From assembly GCF_949152225.1 (NCBI RefSeq), contig NZ_CASCJC010000001.1, forward strand, positions 930,001 through 994,000: 64,000 bases of DNA, given 5' to 3'. Positions 1-8,477 of this stretch are shown here, in pieces. The notes below the pieces were generated by a model. It saw only the letters and a program-made list of their open reading frames with translations, was not told the DNA's origin and did not search any database. The position numbers were made by a program, and so were the translations under genes. This DNA comes from Ligilactobacillus sp900765635. GTDB taxonomy: Bacteria > Bacillota > Bacilli > Lactobacillales > Lactobacillaceae. Position 1 is the stretch's first letter; every line of letters begins with the position of its first letter.

Positions 1-2826
1 AATTGTTAACAAAACACTGCCATCATCAGGTAATTTCATATTAGCACCGGCAAAAGCTTTATACAAGGCTTTTTCATAGGTATAATCACTACCCATTACT
101 TCCCCAGTTGATTTCATTTCCGGTCCAAGATAGCTATCAACATCTGCTAATTTACTAAATGAAAAGACAGGTGCTTTAACATGGACTGTCTTACTTTCTG
201 CAAATAAGCCAGATTCATAACCAAGTTCTTTTAGTGTTTTGCCTAAGATAACTTTAGTTGCAACCTGTGTCATTTCAATACCAGTAATCTTGCTTAAGAA
301 TGGAACAGTTCGACTAGCACGTGGGTTAACTTCTAAAACATAAGCTTCATTTTTATGAATGATAAACTGAATATTCATAATCCCCACACACTTCAAAGCC
401 ACTGCTAATTTTTTAGTAGCATCAACGATTTGATCTTTGACACTTTGGTCGAAACTTTGTGGTGGATAAACAGCCATCGAATCTCCAGAGTGAACCCCAG
501 CATGTTCAATATGTTCCATGATACCTGGTAATAAAACATCGGTTCCATCGCAGATTGCGTCAACTTCGCATTCCATACCTTCAAGATAAGCATCAACAAG
601 GATTGGATGATCGATTTCAGCAGGAGCATTTTGAGCTAAATATTCTTCTAATTCTGCATCGCTATAAACAATTTCCATAGCACGTCCGCCTAAAACATAA
701 CTTGGACGAACTAAGACAGGATAGCCGATTTCTTTAGCACACTTCAAAACATCATCATGTGTAGTAGCAGTTTTACCGATTGGTTGTTTTAAGCCTAATT
801 CATTGATAACTTGATCAAACAATTCACGGTCTTCAGCGCGATCTAAATCTTCAACAGTTGTACCTAAAATCTTAACGCCATGAGCTTGTAATCCAGCAGC
901 TAAGTTAATTGCTGTTTGTCCCCCGAATTGAACAATTACTCCTTTTGGTTGTTCTAATTCGATTACGTTTAAAACATCTTCTAATGTTAAAGGTTCAAAG
1001 TAAAGTTTATCTGAAATGGAGAAATCTGTTGAAACAGTTTCTGGATTAGAATTCATGACAATTGCTTCATACCCCATTTTTTGGATAGCTTTAACACTGT
1101 GTACAGTTGCATAGTCAAATTCAACACCTTGACCGATTCGAATAGGACCCGAACCGATTACTAAAACAGATGGTTTATCAGAACGAAGGCTTTCGTTTTC
1201 ATCATCATATGAACTGTAAAAATATGGTGTATGGGATTCAAACTCGGCTGCACATGTATCAACCATTTTATAAACAGGAATAATACCATTGTCTTTACGC
1301 AATTGACGAATTTGATCTTCTGTTTGATTCCAAAGTTTACCGATTGTTAAATCACTAAAGCCATAGCGTTTAGCCATCTTCAAAGTGGCTAAATCGTTAA
1401 TATTTTGGCGAATTTGTACTTCAAGTTCAGTAATATGCTTGAGTAAATCTAGGAAATAAACGTTAATCTTGGTTAACTCATGAATTTCTTGTAGACTGTA
1501 CCCGCGACGAAAAGCTTCTGTTAAATAGAAGATTCTATCATCTTGAACGTGCATGATTTTTTCTTCTAATTGATCATCACTTGCTTGACGTGCATCATCT
1601 GAAAAGAGATCTTTTTCATCAATTTCAAGTGAGCGAATAGCTTTTTGAATAGCTTCTTGTGCATTACGACCGATTGCCATAACTTCACCAGTAGCTTTCA
1701 TTTGACTTCCTAAAGTACGATCTGCTTTTGAGAATTTGTCAAATGGCCAACGTGGAATTTTAGCGACAACATAATCTAAAGCTGGTTCAAATTCTGCATA
1801 AGTTGTCCCTGTAACAGGATTAATAATTTCATCAAGTGTCAAGCCCACGGCAATTTTAGCTGCCATCTTAGCAATTGGATAACCAGTTGCTTTAGATGCT
1901 AAAGCTGAAGAACGCGAAACACGTGGGTTAACTTCGATGACATAATAATCAAAACTATTAGGATCTAAGGCTAACTGAACGTTACAGCCCCCTTCAATTT
2001 TTAAAGCGCGAATTAATTTTAAAGAACAATCACGCAACATTTGATATTCACGATCTGAAAGTGTTTGAGTAGGAGCTAAAACAATGGAATCCCCTGTATG
2101 CACACCAACTGGATCAAAGTTTTCCATTGAACATACGACCATCGCATTGTTAGCCGAATCACGCATTACTTCGTATTCGATTTCTTTAAAGCCGGCAATT
2201 GATTTTTCAATTAAACATTGTGTAGCTGGTGATAATTCTAATCCATTAGCCGCAATTTCTTCTAATTGTTGGCGATTATCACACATTCCACCACCAGTAC
2301 CGCCCATGGTAAATGCAGGACGTACGATGACTGGATAACCGATTTCTTCTGCAAATGCGACAGCATCGGCAACAGTATTAACGGTTTTAGATGCAGGTAC
2401 TGGTTCGTTTAAATCTTCCATTAACTGCTTGAAACGTTCGCGATCTTCCGCTTGATCAATCGCGTTTAACTTAGTTCCAAGTAATTCAATGTTTAATTCA
2501 TCTAAGATACCCGTTTTTGACAAAGCGATAGCAAGATTTAAACCGATTTGTCCTCCAAGAGTTGGAAGTAATGCATCCGGATATTCTTGACGTAAGATAC
2601 GTGAAACAGCATCTACAGTCAAAGGTTCAATATAAACTTTGTCGGCTACTTCTGTATCTGTCATGATTGTTGCTGGGTTTGAGTTAACTAAGACAACCTC
2701 ATAGCCTTCTTCGCGTAAAGCCATGCAGGCTTGGGTTCCTGAGTAGTCAAATTCGGCAGCTTGGCCGATGATAATTGGGCCGGATCCAATCACCATAATT
2801 TTATGAATATCCGTTCTTTTAGGCAT
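1..2826 (-). CDS. carB: Carbamoyl-phosphate synthase large subunit, 3' end missing (off left edge)
   Basis: This subunit makes carbamoyl phosphate from bicarbonate, ATP and glutamine-derived ammonia, feeding pyrimidine (and arginine) synthesis. The reading frame starts at ATG 2824-2826 with MPKRTDIHKIMVIGSGPIII, the standard CarB N-terminus and first ATP-grasp entry, and is still open at position 1 in the sequence AFAGANMKLPDDGSVLLT near the end of the second synthetase half. About 942 codons are present of the roughly 1060 usual, so the allosteric C-terminal domain lies outside the window. The start overlaps the end of carA by 8 nt (ATGCCTAA), which suggests translational coupling. It is the last visible gene of the pyr operon; pyrD, pyrF and pyrE commonly follow in lactobacilli but cannot be seen here. 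Confidence 0.95.
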   Translation of the reverse strand, partial: MPKRTDIHKIMVIGSGPIIIGQAAEFDYSGTQACMALREEGYEVVLVNSNPATIMTDTEVADKVYIEPLTVDAVSRILRQEYPDALLPTLGGQIGLNLAIALSKTGILDELNIELLGTKLNAIDQAEDRERFKQLMEDLNEPVPASKTVNTVADAVAFAEEIGYPVIVRPAFTMGGTGGGMCDNRQQLEEIAANGLELSPATQCLIEKSIAGFKEIEYEVMRDSANNAMVVCSMENFDPVGVHTGDSIVLAPTQTLSDREYQMLRDCSLKLIRALKIEGGCNVQLALDPNSFDYYVIEVNPRVSRSSALASKATGYPIAKMAAKIAVGLTLDEIINPVTGTTYAEFEPALDYVVAKIPRWPFDKFSKADRTLGSQMKATGEVMAIGRNAQEAIQKAIRSLEIDEKDLFSDDARQASDDQLEEKIMHVQDDRIFYLTEAFRRGYSLQEIHELTKINVYFLDLLKHITELEVQIRQNINDLATLKMAKRYGFSDLTIGKLWNQTEDQIRQLRKDNGIIPVYKMVDTCAAEFESHTPYFYSSYDDENESLRSDKPSVLVIGSGPIRIGQGVEFDYATVHSVKAIQKMGYEAIVMNSNPETVSTDFSISDKLYFEPLTLEDVLNVIELEQPKGVIVQFGGQTAINLAAGLQAHGVKILGTTVEDLDRAEDRELFDQVINELGLKQPIGKTATTHDDVLKCAKEIGYPVLVRPSYVLGGRAMEIVYSDAELEEYLAQNAPAEIDHPILVDAYLEGMECEVDAICDGTDVLLPGIMEHIEHAGVHSGDSMAVYPPQSFDQSVKDQIVDATKKLAVALKCVGIMNIQFIIHKNEAYVLEVNPRASRTVPFLSKITGIEMTQVATKVILGKTLKELGYESGLFAESKTVHVKAPVFSFSKLADVDSYLGPEMKSTGEVMGSDYTYEKALYKAFAGANMKLPDDGSVLLTI

Positions 2827-3904
2827 TAGCTTTATCTTCCTTTCTTTGATCAATCATGTGCATAAAATCATCGAAGAGATCGTCAGCATCATGTGGTCCG
2901 GGAGCTGCATCCGGATGGAATTGAACTGAAAAAGCAGAATATTTTTTATGGCGTAAGCCTTCTACTGTTCCATCGTTAATTTCTTTGTGTGTAATAATTA
3001 AGTTTTCTGGATCAACTGAATCAGGATCAACTGCGTATCCGTGATTTTGTGATGTAAAGGTAATTCGCCCAGTAGCAATTTCACGTACTGGATGGTTAAA
3101 ACCACGGTGACCAAATTTCATTTTATAAGTGTCTGCACCATTAGCTAGGGCAAAGATTTGATGACCTAAACAAATACCAAACAATGGAAGTTTTTGTTGA
3201 ACTTCTTGCACCATTGCAATTGCATTTTTAACAGTCTTAGGATCGCCAGGCCCATTTGAAAGTAACACGCCATCTGGTTGTAATTTGAAGATGTCTTGTG
3301 CAGTGGCAGTATATGGTAAAACAATTGTATTACAATCACGTTTAGCAAGTTCACGTAAAATACTATGCTTTGCACCATAGTCGACTAAAACAATATTCCG
3401 TTTACTACCTGGATTTGGATATGGTTTGCTAGTTGAAACTTGAGCTACAACTTGGTCATTAATCACGGTTGCACGTAATTGTTCAAATGCATGATCGTCA
3501 GGTAATGTATCTAATAAACTCCCTTTCATTGTGCCGTGAACACGTAAAATCTTAGTTAATTTTCGTGTATCAATACCACTAATACCAGGAATATTCATTT
3601 GTTTTAAGAAATTATCAAAAGAATCTTGTTGACGCCAGTTGCTCGATACACGTGCAACTTCACGACAAACAACACCTTTACAATTTGGTTCAATTGATTC
3701 GTAATCATCCAAAGTAACACCGTAATTACCAATTAATGGATTAGTAAAAACCAAGATTTGGTTAGCAAATGATTGATCGGTTACGGCTTCTTGGTAGCCG
3801 GTCATACCGGTAGTAAAAACAACTTCACCAGTTGTGCTTGTATCTGCTCCAAAGGCTTGGCCTTCAAAGATACTACCGTCTTCTAAAATTAAATAGCGTT
3901 TCAC
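2819..3904 (-). CDS. carA: Carbamoyl-phosphate synthase small (glutaminase) subunit
   Basis: CarA hydrolyses glutamine and channels ammonia to CarB. The 361-residue protein has the N-terminal CPSase domain and a C-terminal class I glutamine amidotransferase domain with the nucleophile motif GICLGHQIF and the His region SVQFHPDAAPGPHD. The third triad position reads Asp (HPD), where the E. coli-type enzyme has Glu (HPE). The start is GTG at 3902-3904, sharing one base with the pyrC stop codon (TAGTG). It lies between pyrC and carB and is presumably controlled by the PyrR attenuators upstream. Length and motifs are those of a full-length enzyme. Confidence 0.95.
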   Translation of the reverse strand: MKRYLILEDGSIFEGQAFGADTSTTGEVVFTTGMTGYQEAVTDQSFANQILVFTNPLIGNYGVTLDDYESIEPNCKGVVCREVARVSSNWRQQDSFDNFLKQMNIPGISGIDTRKLTKILRVHGTMKGSLLDTLPDDHAFEQLRATVINDQVVAQVSTSKPYPNPGSKRNIVLVDYGAKHSILRELAKRDCNTIVLPYTATAQDIFKLQPDGVLLSNGPGDPKTVKNAIAMVQEVQQKLPLFGICLGHQIFALANGADTYKMKFGHRGFNHPVREIATGRITFTSQNHGYAVDPDSVDPENLIITHKEINDGTVEGLRHKKYSAFSVQFHPDAAPGPHDADDLFDDFMHMIDQRKEDKANA

Positions 3905-5187
3905 TATTTTTCCTCCTTTTGGTATACGATTTTGCCATCAACTAGAGTCATATAAGTTACACCATAAACATGTTGCCCTGTGAATGGTGTGTTTACCCCT
4001 TTAGATAAATAATTTTCTTCCTTAATTTCTTCTTCCAAACCTAAATCAAAAATAGCAAGATCAGCTGGTTTACCAGGCATAATCATACCCGCTTTTGACA
4101 TGTTGAATTTCTCTGCTGGATTGATACTCATCCAATCAAGTAATTGTTCAAGCTTAAAAATCCCTGTTCTAACAAATTTAGTATAAAGTAAACTAAAGGC
4201 TGTTTCACTACCGGTAATTCCAAAAGCAGCATGACGCATATCACCGGTTTTTTCATCGATTGAATGTGGTGCATGATCAGTAGCAATCATATCGATTGTA
4301 CCGTCAAGTAAGCCTTTAATCAGTGCTTGATGATCGACACTGCTACGTAACGGTGGATTCATCTTATAATATGGATCGTTTCCTGGAATATCATCTTCAC
4401 ATAATAAAAGGTGATGTGGTGAAACTTCACAAGTCACGTTAATACCATGAGCCTTAGCAATACGTATCAACTCAACGCTTTCTTTGGTTGACACATGACA
4501 AACATGATAATGTACACCTGTTTCTTTGGCTAATAACAAGTCACGTGCAATTTGTGAGGATTCGCTAATACCTAAAATACCAGGCAAACCTAATTCTTTA
4601 GCACGTTTACCTGCATTCATAACTCCACCAAATAATAAAGAGTTATCTTCAACGTGGGCCACAATTGCCATATTTAATTCTTTAGCAGCTTTCATTGCTT
4701 GATACATTGTTCCTGCAGTTTGAACGCCTACTCCATCGTTACTAAAAGCAAAAGCACCCGCTGCTTTCATACCAGCATAATCAACTAATTCTTCACTTTT
4801 TAGTCCTTTGGTAATAGCAGAAAATTGTTTTACATGAACAACGCCGTCTTCTTGATTGCGCTTGACCATTACTTGCATTTGTGCTGGTGTATCTGGGACC
4901 GGATCAAGGTTAGGCATTGCACAAACTGTTGTATAACCGCCATGAGCCGCTGCTTTACTTCCACTTTCAATAGTTTCTTTATAGGTAAAGCCTGGATCAC
5001 GATAATGAACATGAACGTCAACTAATCCCGGGGAAACTAATTTATCTTGAACATCAATGATTCTTGTTTGTGCTGTGCTTGGTAAATCAGTCCCTAAAGC
5101 TTTGATTTTGCCGTCAACAATTAAAATGTCCATTTTGGTTAATTTTCCAGCTTGATAAACTAAGCCGTTTTTAACTAATGTTTCCAT
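3904..5187 (-). CDS. pyrC: Dihydroorotase
   Basis: This zinc amidohydrolase cyclises N-carbamoyl-aspartate to dihydroorotate, the third step of pyrimidine synthesis. The 427-residue length fits the class I (Bacillus-type) enzyme. The metal-binding HVHYRDPGFTYKE motif lies near residues 58-70, further metal-binding His residues in AIVAHVEDN and HYHVCHVST, and the catalytic Asp in DMIATDHAPHS near residue 300. The ATG overlaps the pyrB stop codon by one base (TAATG), so translation is probably coupled. It sits in the order pyrB-pyrC-carA-carB. Confidence 0.96.
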   Translation of the reverse strand: METLVKNGLVYQAGKLTKMDILIVDGKIKALGTDLPSTAQTRIIDVQDKLVSPGLVDVHVHYRDPGFTYKETIESGSKAAAHGGYTTVCAMPNLDPVPDTPAQMQVMVKRNQEDGVVHVKQFSAITKGLKSEELVDYAGMKAAGAFAFSNDGVGVQTAGTMYQAMKAAKELNMAIVAHVEDNSLLFGGVMNAGKRAKELGLPGILGISESSQIARDLLLAKETGVHYHVCHVSTKESVELIRIAKAHGINVTCEVSPHHLLLCEDDIPGNDPYYKMNPPLRSSVDHQALIKGLLDGTIDMIATDHAPHSIDEKTGDMRHAAFGITGSETAFSLLYTKFVRTGIFKLEQLLDWMSINPAEKFNMSKAGMIMPGKPADLAIFDLGLEEEIKEENYLSKGVNTPFTGQHVYGVTYMTLVDGKIVYQKEEK

Positions 5188-6128
5188 TAAGCTTTACCTC
5201 CTAATTTTCTACCGGCAATAACTGCTTCAAGCATTGCCATGCGCATGAAAACACCATTTTGCATTTGAGTTGCAAAGCGTGATTTTGGTGCTTCAACTAA
5301 TTCTGAAGCAAATTCAACCCCGCGATTAATAGGACCTGGATGTAAGATAATTGCATCGTCTTTAAGCTTTTCATAACGTTTCTTATTTAATCCGTATTGA
5401 GCATGGTAACTTTCTTTAGAAAAATCTTTTTCATCACCAGCATGTCTTTCATGTTGTACACGTAAAAGCATCATAACATCTACTTGTTTTACTAGTTCAT
5501 CCATTGATAAATATTGACCATATGCATCAAATTCTTCAGAATACCAATATTTTGGACCGGAAAAGAAGACTTGTGCGCCTAACTTGGTCAATAATTGCAT
5601 GTTACTACGAGCAACTCTTGAATTAGTCAAATCGCCAACAATAGCAACCTTTAAGCCATCAAAATGACCAAACTGTTCATGAATAGTCATCAAATCTAAC
5701 ATACATTGAGAAGGATGTTGACCACTTCCATCGCCAGCGTTAACGATCCCCATTTGCATCTTTTGGTCAGGTTGTAACGTAATTAAGTCTTTATAGTATT
5801 CATTTTCAAAATGACGAATAACACTAAGATTAACTCCGATAGAACTCATTGTTAATAGCGTATCATAAAGAGTCTCCCCTTTATTAACGGAACTATGTTG
5901 TGGATCAAAAGGAATAACTGTTAAACCTAATTTACGTTCTGCCATTTCAAAACTAGTATGTGTTCGAGTCGAATCTTCAAAAAACATATTCGTAACGTAA
6001 ACTGGTGTATCGAATTTAGGAACGGCACCGCCTTTTTTGAAGTATTCTGCACGTTCAATTAAGTCTAAAACTTGTTCATTAGTTAAATCTTTTACAGTTA
6101 CAAAATGAGGTAATTTTACTGTTGTCAT
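5187..6128 (-). CDS. pyrB: Aspartate carbamoyltransferase, catalytic chain
   Basis: PyrB condenses carbamoyl phosphate with aspartate. The 313-residue sequence has the carbamoyl-phosphate motif STRTHTSFEMAERKLG near residue 53, HPSQCMLDLMTIHEQFG in the middle and the HPGPINRG aspartate-binding loop near residue 263. No regulatory chain (pyrI) gene is adjacent, as expected for Firmicutes, where the catalytic trimer acts alone. An AAGGAGA ribosome site lies upstream of ATG 6126-6128. The 157-nt gap to pyrR holds a PyrR-dependent attenuator, so this gene has its own transcriptional checkpoint. Confidence 0.96.
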   Translation of the reverse strand: MTTVKLPHFVTVKDLTNEQVLDLIERAEYFKKGGAVPKFDTPVYVTNMFFEDSTRTHTSFEMAERKLGLTVIPFDPQHSSVNKGETLYDTLLTMSSIGVNLSVIRHFENEYYKDLITLQPDQKMQMGIVNAGDGSGQHPSQCMLDLMTIHEQFGHFDGLKVAIVGDLTNSRVARSNMQLLTKLGAQVFFSGPKYWYSEEFDAYGQYLSMDELVKQVDVMMLLRVQHERHAGDEKDFSKESYHAQYGLNKKRYEKLKDDAIILHPGPINRGVEFASELVEAPKSRFATQMQNGVFMRMAMLEAVIAGRKLGGKA

Positions 6129-6160
6129 TTAAAAAAATCTCCTTAAGTATAAAATCACAA

Positions 6161-6200
6161 AATAAAAAGGTCTAAATCAAATATCTTTGATCCAGACCTT
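6161..6200 (-). terminator. Attenuator terminator before pyrB
   Basis: On the minus strand the stem AAGGTCT/AGACCTT is followed directly by TTTTATTTT. It lies about 33 nt before the pyrB start and is the conditional terminator of the PyrR element. Confidence 0.82.
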
Positions 6201-6280
6201 TGCCATGGTTAACTTGAATAGGCACGCAAATACTCTACAAGTTACAACCCTTTTGGCTCTCTCTGGAGTCATTTAAATGG
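6161..6280 (-). promoter_or_regulatory. PyrR-dependent attenuator in the pyrR-pyrB gap
   Basis: Read on the minus strand, the leader has ACTCCAGAGAGAGCC at 6255-6269, which fits the known PyrR RNA-loop consensus (UCC-G-GAG). It is followed by an intrinsic terminator at 6161-6200, where AAGGTCT pairs with AGACCTT ahead of a T run. By analogy with Bacillus, UMP-bound PyrR would stabilise the anti-antiterminator and let the terminator form, reducing pyrBC-carAB expression. Confidence 0.88.
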
Positions 6281-6285
6281 TTGAA

Positions 6286-6816
6286 TTATTTGGTTTTCTT
6301 TAATTCAATTCCATCTTTATTGTCAATTTCTTCAACATAAACTGCTATTTCTTCTTCAAGAGAAGTTGGAATATTTTTGCCAACAAAATCTGCACGAATT
6401 GGTAATTCACGATGTCCGCGATCAACTAAAACAGCCAAATTAATCTTTTTAGGACGGCCTTGATCCATTAATGCATCTAAGGCTGCACGAATGGTACGAC
6501 CAGTGAACAAAACGTCATCGACCAAGATAACATGTTTATCATTGATATCAATTCCTAATTGTTCTGTTTTAACAATTGGTTCGCTTCCAACTTGACGATC
6601 ATCACGGTACAAAGAAATATCTAATTCTCCGACAGGGATATTTGCTCCTTCTAGTTGTTGTAAGCGAGCGGCGATACGTTTAGCTAAATAAACACCACGC
6701 GTTTTAATCCCAACTAAAACAAGTTTGTCAATTCCCTTGTTTTTTTCAATAATTTCATAGGTAATCCGAGTTAAAGCTCGTTTCATTGCCATTGAATCAT
6801 AAATTTCTTTTGTCAT
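6286..6816 (-). CDS. pyrR: PyrR, bifunctional pyr operon attenuation regulator / uracil phosphoribosyltransferase
   Basis: PyrR binds pyr leader RNA in a UMP-dependent way and has weak UPRTase activity. The chosen start is ATG 6814-6816 (MTKEIYDSMAMKRALTR), preceded by TAGGAGGAAT at good spacing; an upstream in-frame ATG at 6858 has no ribosome site and would begin inside the attenuator terminator. The 176-residue length matches the family. The PRPP-binding loop is VILVDDVLFTGRTIRAALD near residues 90-108, and the family signature PTSLEEEIAVYVEEID lies near the C-terminus. Two matching RNA targets flank the gene, supporting autoregulation. Confidence 0.96.
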   Translation of the reverse strand: MTKEIYDSMAMKRALTRITYEIIEKNKGIDKLVLVGIKTRGVYLAKRIAARLQQLEGANIPVGELDISLYRDDRQVGSEPIVKTEQLGIDINDKHVILVDDVLFTGRTIRAALDALMDQGRPKKINLAVLVDRGHRELPIRADFVGKNIPTSLEEEIAVYVEEIDNKDGIELKKTK

Positions 6817-6856
6817 AGTTATTCCTCCTAGACGAGTAGTAGATGTTTTGTAAAAC

Positions 6857-6985
6857 AAAAAACCACTTAGTCAACAAAACATCCAAGATGTAGACTAAGT
6901 GGTAGACAATTGTCTTTGATCCGAGCTCATTAAGACGCTGCCTTCTTAGCCTCACAGGACTAATTTTAAAGGATCTCTGTTATGA
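6857..6985 (-). promoter_or_regulatory. PyrR-dependent attenuator upstream of pyrR
   Basis: On the minus strand AGTCCTGTGAGGCT (6948-6961) matches the PyrR-binding loop consensus exactly. Downstream lies a terminator hairpin at 6863-6902 (CCACTTAGT pairing with ACTAAGTGG) followed by TTTTTTG. A promoter at 6988-7016 starts transcription just ahead of it, so this is the main operon attenuator. Confidence 0.9.
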
Positions 6986-6987
6986 AT

Positions 6988-7016
6988 AATTTACTTTATT
7001 TTACAGCTTTTGTCAA
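6988..7016 (-). promoter_or_regulatory. Sigma-A promoter of the pyr operon
   Basis: On the minus strand a perfect -35 TTGACA (7011-7016) is followed after 17 nt by TAAATT (6988-6993). It lies between rluD and the pyrR attenuator, so the pyr genes can be transcribed independently of lspA-rluD. Confidence 0.7.
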
Positions 7017-7038
7017 GTGTATCATGGCAAACTTAATT

Positions 7039-7932
7039 TTAATGTGATGCTAGTTTAGCTAGGGTGTTGGTAAAATATTCTGGTAAAGGCGCTTCAAAAA
7101 CTAATAGCTCACCAGTCTTAGGATGAGTAAAACCCAATTTAGCAGCATGCAAGAACTGGCCTTGCCCAAGTAATGTTTTTTTAGGACCATAAAGTGGATC
7201 AGCTGCCAAAGGATGCCCGATATATTTTAAATGGACCCTAATTTGATGGGTACGTCCTGTTTCAAGAATGCATTTAACTAAGGTGTATTCTTGATAACGT
7301 TGTAAGACTTCTATATGTGTGATAGCTGGTTTTCCATTAGCAACCACAGCTTGTTTTTTACGATCCTTAGGACTTCTGCCGATTGGAGCATCTATGGTTG
7401 CACATTCTTCTTTTATATTCCCATGAACCAATGCAATATATTCACGAATATTGGTTTTGTCTTTAAGCTGTTGAGCCAACGATTGATGTGCGTGATCGTT
7501 TTTAGCAACCATTAATAATCCTGATGTATCCTTATCTATACGATGAACAATCCCCGGACGAAAAGTACCGTTAATCGTTGATAATGGACAATGATGCAAT
7601 AAAGCATTAACTAAAGTCTTATCACTATGCCCAGCAGAAGGATGAACCACCATTCCTTGTGGTTTATTGACAACCAAAACATCATCGTCTTCATAAACGA
7701 TATCTAAGGGGATGTTTTCAGCTATAAGATCCAATTGTTTTGGTTGTGGCATGTTGATTTCAATATAATCATTTGGTTGAACTTGATATTTAGTTTTAAC
7801 AGTTTGTTTATTAACAGTAATCTGCCCGTCTGTTATCAATTGTTGAATTTGTGAGCGAGACAGTTCTGGCTTAATTTGTGCTAAAACCTTATCTAATCTA
7901 CCTGTTTGTGTAGTAATTGTTACTGCAATCAT
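7039..7932 (-). CDS. rluD: RluA/RluD-family 23S rRNA pseudouridine synthase (YlyB-like)
   Basis: The protein isomerises uridines in RNA, by homology in 23S rRNA. It has 297 residues: an N-terminal S4 RNA-binding domain (RLDKVLAQIKPELSRSQIQQ) and a catalytic domain with the signature GIVHRIDKDTSGLLMVAKND, whose Asp is the expected nucleophile, then GRTHQIRVHLKYIGHPLAAD. The start ATG overlaps the lspA stop by 4 nt (ATGA). The order lspA-rluD-pyrR is the same as lspA-ylyB-pyrR in Bacillus subtilis. The exact target uridines cannot be read from the sequence. Confidence 0.93.
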   Translation of the reverse strand: MIAVTITTQTGRLDKVLAQIKPELSRSQIQQLITDGQITVNKQTVKTKYQVQPNDYIEINMPQPKQLDLIAENIPLDIVYEDDDVLVVNKPQGMVVHPSAGHSDKTLVNALLHHCPLSTINGTFRPGIVHRIDKDTSGLLMVAKNDHAHQSLAQQLKDKTNIREYIALVHGNIKEECATIDAPIGRSPKDRKKQAVVANGKPAITHIEVLQRYQEYTLVKCILETGRTHQIRVHLKYIGHPLAADPLYGPKKTLLGQGQFLHAAKLGFTHPKTGELLVFEAPLPEYFTNTLAKLASH

Positions 7933-8372
7933 TTGATATCTTCCTTTAACATAGCAATTAAAATGATTATTACCCCTATGGTTAACGCACTATCAGCAAC
8001 GTTAAAAATTGGGAAATTAATAAAATCGGTAGCAAACATGTCAATAACATAGCCTAAACGAATGCGATCAAGCAAATTTCCAACAGTCCCTCCGATAAGT
8101 AAGGATAATCCTAATGCGTAAGGCCAATTATGCCAAAGTTTTTTGAACATATATGCCATGATAACTAAAGCCACAATGGAAATTACAAGGAAAAACCAAC
8201 GTTGTCCGATAAGCATACTCCAAGCCGCGCCATAATTACGAATATGAGCTAAAGATAAAATACCAGGAACAAATGGAATGCTAGTATTTAATGGAATGTT
8301 TGCTACTACTAAAATTTTTACTAATTGATCTAACAAAACAATTGCAAACATCAATAAAAAATAAAGCGGCAT
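7929..8372 (-). CDS. lspA: Lipoprotein signal peptidase (signal peptidase II)
   Basis: LspA is an inner-membrane aspartyl protease that removes signal peptides from prolipoproteins. I start it at ATG 8370-8372 (MPLYFLLMFAIVLLDQLVK), behind a GAAAGGTGA ribosome site; a longer frame to 8441 has no such site. The 147-residue product has four predicted membrane helices. The two catalytic Asp motifs are GGTVGNLLDRIRLGYVIDMF and FNVADSALTIG. Overlap with rluD suggests a two-gene operon. Confidence 0.94.
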   Translation of the reverse strand: MPLYFLLMFAIVLLDQLVKILVVANIPLNTSIPFVPGILSLAHIRNYGAAWSMLIGQRWFFLVISIVALVIMAYMFKKLWHNWPYALGLSLLIGGTVGNLLDRIRLGYVIDMFATDFINFPIFNVADSALTIGVIIILIAMLKEDIK

Positions 8373-8440
8373 TATATTATCACCTTTCTTAACCGTAAAA
8401 TAATACAAATAATTATAACATAAAGCTCTTAGTTCAAACA

Positions 8441-8477
8441 AAAAAAGAATGCCCCAAAATATAGGGACATTCTTTTT
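8441..8477 (-). terminator. Terminator after fhs
   Basis: On the minus strand GAATGTCCC and GGGGCATTC form a stem with an 8-nt loop, followed by TTTTTT. It begins at the fhs stop codon, and its A-rich 5' arm could also allow function on the other strand. Confidence 0.85.

Noticed and set aside
2084..2338. Plus-strand open frame opposite carB (and similar antisense frames across the window)
   Set aside because: It lies antisense to a well-conserved gene, has no ribosome site and no family features.
2881..2925. Asp for Glu in the CarA glutaminase triad (HPD instead of HPE) as a sign of inactivation
   Set aside because: The rest of the domain is intact and, as I recall, lactobacillar CarA proteins often have HPD here; it is noted only in the gene entry.
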